Below are positions 4,496 through 7,463 of a stretch of 7,463 bases of DNA, in pieces. The stretch spans positions 1 through 7,463 of the forward strand of contig JAUIHU010000204.1 in assembly GCA_030432175.1 (NCBI GenBank), read 5' to 3'. The translations under genes were made by a program, and so were the position numbers. Numbering within the stretch: position 1 is the first letter of the stretch; every line of letters begins with the position of its first letter. This DNA is from Verrucomicrobiia bacterium. GTDB lineage: Bacteria; Verrucomicrobiota; Verrucomicrobiia; Limisphaerales; JAUIHU01. The notes beneath the pieces were generated by a model. The model was not told the origin of the DNA. It saw only the letters and a list, made by a program, of their open reading frames with translations, and did no database searches.

Positions 4496-6460
4496 CTACA
4501 TTCCAGTCGCAGGTTCCGTCAGTGGCTGAGGTAGCCCGAGGCAGTAACCGAGGGCTCGGAACAGTTCTGTTTCAGAACTTGAATGGTAGTCATCGGCTGA
4601 TATGATAATTGATGCCGCATTAACAATCTGCTGCTTTATCGGATCTGAACATAAACGGAGTTTGTCAATCGCTGCTTCCAGTGAAAGGACACTACAATCT
4701 TCCCGGGGTTTCATTTTTGTGAGTATGCTTGTTTTTCTTGCGCTGATATTATTCACACCCAGCTGGAATGCCTTTTGAGCTGAGCTCAGCTCCAGACTTC
4801 CTGTGTGAGCAATGGCTGAAAGAACCAGATTAATTTCTCTCAGAATCCGTTTTGTATTGAATATGCGGACACGATCCAAAGATTTAAAAACCTCAAAATT
4901 TTCACCTAAGGCTCTGCGCCACATTTGCTGAAGACAAAATTCAAATAAATCAACCTCTCGATCAGAATTAACCAGACAGGCAGTGATTTCATCAAAAACT
5001 TTATATTGCGCAAGAGACATGTCTCGCAATGCAGGAACACAAAGTTCGGCAAGTGGATAGAGTAGTTTGCTTTCCAATGCATTCACTTCGACTTCCACTT
5101 CCCTGACCCATTCACTGATCTGGAAATCCGGGGCATTAAACCGTGTAAGATTAGATTTCTGTTCAGCCCGCAGGTTGGTGTCCTGGCGGCTCAACAATAA
5201 AGCGCAGGAAATTGCAAAAGCTCCTGATGTTTCCTGAGCGGCGTCACGTAGAGTTTTCGGAATCTGTTGAATTCTTTTTCGAATAATTGCAATGGATTTA
5301 CACGGCTCGGTGGCGGTTTGCTCTGTATCGGAGCGCTGATCGGAGGATGAGGTGTTCAGCATGCTAATTGGTGATTTTGAAAATCTACCTTTGTTCGTGC
5401 TTTGAACTTTTTCGCCTTGAGGCGCTACTGCTTGAAAGCCAGAGTCAATTCTTTGGATTCGTTTGAGAATGGGTGGATGGGTATCGAACAGGCTCCTCAA
5501 AATCGAAGTATTGAGGGATGAGAAAAACATATGACTGGCTTCCTGCTGTTTCAGATCGCTGGTTTTGTTCTTCTGAAAGGTATGCATTTTTCCGATCCTC
5601 ATCAGCAGTGATTTCATAGCTTCCGGGTTTCTGGTGAATTGTACTGCTGATGCGTCTGCCAGATATTCTCGTTGCCGACTGATCGCTGAAGATAATACTG
5701 ATGCCACGATATATCCAACACTCCCGGTGATCCACATGGCCAGCGCCACAATTTCTGCTCCACCTCCTTTCTTGTTACTGTCGCTGCTGCTGCTGCTGTA
5801 GTTATTGTGGTCTTTTCGAGATAAGGCATACAGCAACTCACGGCCAATGATAGCGATGCAACTCAGACCAAATACGACCGAAAGCAGAAAGGTGTTCAAA
5901 CGAATGTCACGATAACGAATATGAGAGAACTCATGCGCGGCCACAGCTTGTAATTCGTCACGTGAACATGATCTCAGGCAGGAAGTGGTGAATCCTATGA
6001 CCGCATTGTCAGGATTGCTGCCGGCCGCAAATGCATTGATGGTCGGATCATCAATAATGTAGATATCCGGAACTGGCATTCCGGATGCCAAAGCCATTTC
6101 TTCTACGACATTTAAAATTTTTGAGTACTTCTTATCTTTTCTGTATATTTTTTTTCCTCCTAACATTGTCGCTACTTTGGATCCCGGCCCTAATGTCTGG
6201 CTCGTTTTCCAAAGAGTAGCGAGAACTATGAAAATCGTTGTTGAAATGACACATATCTTGAAGATTGGCGGATCCCACCAGGTTTCGACCTGAAATTGAT
6301 CTACTTCAATCCAGTTTTTAATGCCTTCTAACAAGATAATCAAATAATATAATAAAACACCCGTGAGTAGCGCGCCAGCAACGAAAAAAGTCACCAAAAA
6401 TGTTGTGTTTTTGATGGCTTTCGCTTGAGCCGCAAAAAAATCCATGGTTTCTGATTTCAT
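4496..6460 (-). CDS. M48 family membrane metallopeptidase with long TerB-like C-terminal extension
   Basis: This 654-residue HtpX-like zinc endopeptidase of the inner membrane presumably degrades or processes membrane or envelope proteins. Zinc ligands are visible: H-E-F-S-H at 176-180 (HExxH, catalytic E177) and the downstream E265 in R-E-Y-L-A-D (E-x-x-x-D). The usual F-D-T-H-P-P-I-L-K-R-I (325-335) closes the catalytic domain. Hydrophobic segments lie at ~20-45, 67-86, 189-207 and 237-259; between the last two is a Ser/Gly-rich loop (221-235). A linker (~345-385) leads to a helical C-terminal region (~390-645) with A-L-R-D-M-S-L-A-Q-Y (478-487) and two acidic helical modules near 490-515 and 610-645 that resemble TerB-like domains. 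HtpX alone is about 290 residues, so over half is extension; similar long M48 proteins occur next to lemA elsewhere. The ATG at 6458-6460 gives the longest form. An ATG at 6443-6445 would start at M-D-F-F-A-A-Q, which fits the usual family N-terminus and may be the true start. It lies 95 bp after lemA on the same strand. Confidence 0.93.
   Translation of the reverse strand: MKSETMDFFAAQAKAIKNTTFLVTFFVAGALLTGVLLYYLIILLEGIKNWIEVDQFQVETWWDPPIFKICVISTTIFIVLATLWKTSQTLGPGSKVATMLGGKKIYRKDKKYSKILNVVEEMALASGMPVPDIYIIDDPTINAFAAGSNPDNAVIGFTTSCLRSCSRDELQAVAAHEFSHIRYRDIRLNTFLLSVVFGLSCIAIIGRELLYALSRKDHNNYSSSSSDSNKKGGGAEIVALAMWITGSVGYIVASVLSSAISRQREYLADASAVQFTRNPEAMKSLLMRIGKMHTFQKNKTSDLKQQEASHMFFSSLNTSILRSLFDTHPPILKRIQRIDSGFQAVAPQGEKVQSTNKGRFSKSPISMLNTSSSDQRSDTEQTATEPCKSIAIIRKRIQQIPKTLRDAAQETSGAFAISCALLLSRQDTNLRAEQKSNLTRFNAPDFQISEWVREVEVEVNALESKLLYPLAELCVPALRDMSLAQYKVFDEITACLVNSDREVDLFEFCLQQMWRRALGENFEVFKSLDRVRIFNTKRILREINLVLSAIAHTGSLELSSAQKAFQLGVNNISARKTSILTKMKPREDCSVLSLEAAIDKLRLCSDPIKQQIVNAASIIISADDYHSSSETELFRALGYCLGLPQPLTEPATGM
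5783..5798 (-). repeat. Trinucleotide (GCT/AGC) microsatellite coding for a Ser run
   Basis: Five GCT units on the plus strand (AGC on the coding strand) encode consecutive Ser residues 222-226 of the M48 peptidase, in a loop between two membrane segments. Because the unit is three bases, length changes would keep the frame. The loop of M48 relatives is commonly low-complexity (Ser/Gly), so this is probably tolerated drift rather than a switch. Confidence 0.7.
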
Positions 6461-6555
6461 GAAGATTAATGCATTTGTTCAGAGGTTTGTGTGGAGAGTT
6501 AAAATTCAGGAAATGCGGCCAGTATATCTCATTTTCTCTTCTCTTAAACGAGTAC
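6461..6555. other. Spacer between lemA and the M48 gene
   Basis: These 95 bp lie between two minus-strand genes. No hairpin with a T-run and no purine-rich ribosome site before the M48 start were found. Nothing argues against readthrough from lemA, so the pair is likely co-transcribed, though an internal promoter cannot be excluded by eye. Confidence 0.4.
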
Positions 6556-7164
6556 CTAAAATTCAACAACAGGAGCCTGCCGGACTTTCGGGTCTTCGAT
6601 TTCAAACATTTTCTTTTCTTCAAACTTGAAGAAGGACGCCACCAGGCTGGACGGAAAGACTTCTCTGGCTTCGTTGTATCTCATCACCGCGTCATTATAC
6701 GCCTGACGGGCAAATCCAATTTTGTTTTCCGTGCTGGTCAGTTCTTCCATCAGCGCTGTCATTTGCTGATCTGCTTTCAGATCCGGGTAGGATTCTGAGA
6801 TGGCCAGCAATCTCCCAAGGCTGGCAGTCAAACTACTTTCAGCTTGCATCAACGATCCAACAGCCGCCATGTCACCGGGGGCTCCTGCTGCTGCTTTCGC
6901 CGCCTGAAAGGCCTGGTTTCTGGCTTCAATAACTGCGGTTAATGTCTCTTTTTCATGCTGCATGTAGCCTTTGGCTGTGCTGACCAGGTTTGGGATCAAA
7001 TCATACCGTCGCTGCAACATCACATCAATTTGAGCAAAGGCATTCTCAAACCGATTACGGAGCCGAACAAGTGAGTTGTAAATCCCCATCATCCACATGC
7101 CGATGATAACAAAGAGGACCACGGGAATCAGAATGAAAATCAGAACTAGTAGTTTTGGATCCAT
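6556..7164 (-). CDS. lemA: LemA family protein
   Basis: This 202-residue protein matches the LemA family (PF04011) over its whole length. An N-terminal membrane helix (residues ~5-28) is followed by Y-N-S-L-V-R-L-R-N (29-37) and the family block A-Q-I-D-V-M-L-Q-R-R-Y-D-L-I-P-N-L-V (44-61). G-Y-M-Q-H-E (66-71), S-Y-P-D-L-K-A (125-131), and T-E-N-K-I-G-F-A-R-Q-A-Y-N-D-A-V (145-160) with R-Y-N (162-164) come next. The body is a long helical bundle. LemA proteins are membrane-anchored with a short N-terminus outside and the helical domain on one face of the membrane; their biochemical role is poorly defined. They are very often encoded beside M48 or TPM-domain proteins, as here, which suggests a scaffold or adaptor for the peptidase. 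The ATG at 7162-7164 is preceded by ATAAATCAAGTT without a Shine-Dalgarno. The acidic tail E-I-E-D-P-K-V-R (188-195) is typical. Confidence 0.95.
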   Translation of the reverse strand: MDPKLLVLIFILIPVVLFVIIGMWMMGIYNSLVRLRNRFENAFAQIDVMLQRRYDLIPNLVSTAKGYMQHEKETLTAVIEARNQAFQAAKAAAGAPGDMAAVGSLMQAESSLTASLGRLLAISESYPDLKADQQMTALMEELTSTENKIGFARQAYNDAVMRYNEAREVFPSSLVASFFKFEEKKMFEIEDPKVRQAPVVEF

Positions 7165-7232
7165 AACTTGATTTATAATTTAGCACGAATTCTTAATTGT
7201 TTAGTTACTTGTTCAATGAATTCGAATCCTTT
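7165..7232. promoter_or_regulatory. A/T-rich spacer upstream of lemA, possible promoter region
   Basis: These 68 bp lie between the end of the right-edge gene and lemA. They are A/T-rich, with TAAATTATAAAT on the minus strand shortly before the lemA start, and hold a 7-bp inverted repeat, CGAATTC at 7186-7192 and GAATTCG at 7218-7224, with 25 bp between. No good -35/-10 pair was found. It could carry the promoter for lemA and the M48 gene, but nothing here is decisive. Confidence 0.3.
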
Positions 7233-7463
7233 TTACTTCATTTTTACATCTATGGTTTTCTCAATGAGATTGAGATCAATAAAGCTTCGCATGATCGCGT
7301 TGCCGTCCCAGGTTCTGCGCGAGGCTCCTCCAGAATACAAAACCGGCTTCGCCGGATCCAGCACATCCAGAAACGGTGTGACCTGCCCAAACTGATCGAG
7401 ACGTTCTCCTGTCAGACCCACCAAAAGTCCTCGGCCTTCCCATTGCAAACCATCCTGACTCGT
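7233..7463 (-). CDS. C-terminal end of a possible GH43-like beta-propeller protein, 5' end outside window
   Basis: The frame is open from the right edge to a TAA at 7233-7235, giving the last 76 residues (T-S-Q-D-G-L-Q-W-E-G-R-G ... I-D-V-K-M-K). The pattern S-x-D-G-x-x-W-E, then F-G-Q-V-T-P-F-L-D-V-L, then V-L-Y-S-G-G-A and T-W-D-G-N-A-I-M resembles late blades of five-bladed propeller glycosidases (GH43/GH32 type). In those, a dated or instructed opening such as D-G-x-x-W repeats per blade and the G-H/Q-V-T-P-F segment bears substrate-site residues. This is a tentative match made from memory. No catalytic acid can be verified because most of the protein is missing. It is on the same strand as lemA, 68 bp upstream, but a functional link is not implied. 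Confidence 0.6.
   Translation of the reverse strand, partial: TSQDGLQWEGRGLLVGLTGERLDQFGQVTPFLDVLDPAKPVLYSGGASRRTWDGNAIMRSFIDLNLIEKTIDVKMK

Noticed and set aside
6469..6798. 109-codon open frame on the plus strand opposite lemA
   Set aside because: It overlaps the strongly supported LemA reading frame on the other strand and shows no family features.
7186..7224. Inverted CGAATTC / GAATTCG as a terminator or operator
   Set aside because: The arms are only 7 bp, 25 bp apart, A/T-rich and without a T-run; a chance match in a short A/T-rich spacer is likely.

Overview
The window reads as a chromosomal stretch of a Gram-negative bacterium of moderate GC content, most likely from the PVC group (Verrucomicrobiota or a relative). 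This is an inference from gene content, not a taxonomic placement. It rests on an exported glycosidase-like protein, an ECF sigma factor with a large membrane domain of a type I associate with Verrucomicrobiota and Acidobacteriota, a CIA30-like exported protein, and start codons that mostly lack a Shine-Dalgarno sequence. No rRNA, tRNA, insertion sequence, CRISPR array or phage gene was seen.

Layout, left to right. Positions 1-588 (minus) hold the first 196 residues of an exported TIM-barrel-like, glycosidase-type protein that runs off the left edge. Positions 696-1961 (minus) encode an integral-membrane acyltransferase of family 3, whose last ~20 codons look built from a wandering tandem-octamer repeat. 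Positions 2010-2660 (minus) encode an anchored or exported CIA30-like beta-sandwich protein. It lies just upstream of the acyltransferase in the same direction, and the two probably form an operon. A 209-bp divergent intergenic region (2661-2869) carries a spaced inverted repeat and a hairpin with a T-run. Positions 2870-4483 (plus) encode the most interesting gene, an ECF sigma factor fused to a ~340-residue membrane domain. It meets, tail to tail and only 12 bp away, an M48 metallopeptidase with a long C-terminal extension (4496-6460, minus). A LemA protein (6556-7164, minus) precedes the peptidase. Positions 7233-7463 (minus) hold the last 76 residues of another protein, possibly a GH43-like beta-propeller, that enters from the right edge.

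How the parts may work together. LemA next to a membrane M48 peptidase is a recurrent bacterial pair linked to envelope protein quality control. The fused sigma factor looks like a one-protein membrane-signal-to-transcription device, with its DNA-binding and core-binding part held at the membrane by its own C-terminus. Plausible but unproven partners are the divergent CIA30/acyltransferase operon as an envelope-modification target and the convergent M48 peptidase as a possible releasing protease. The outer two genes point to polysaccharide use and are probably unrelated.
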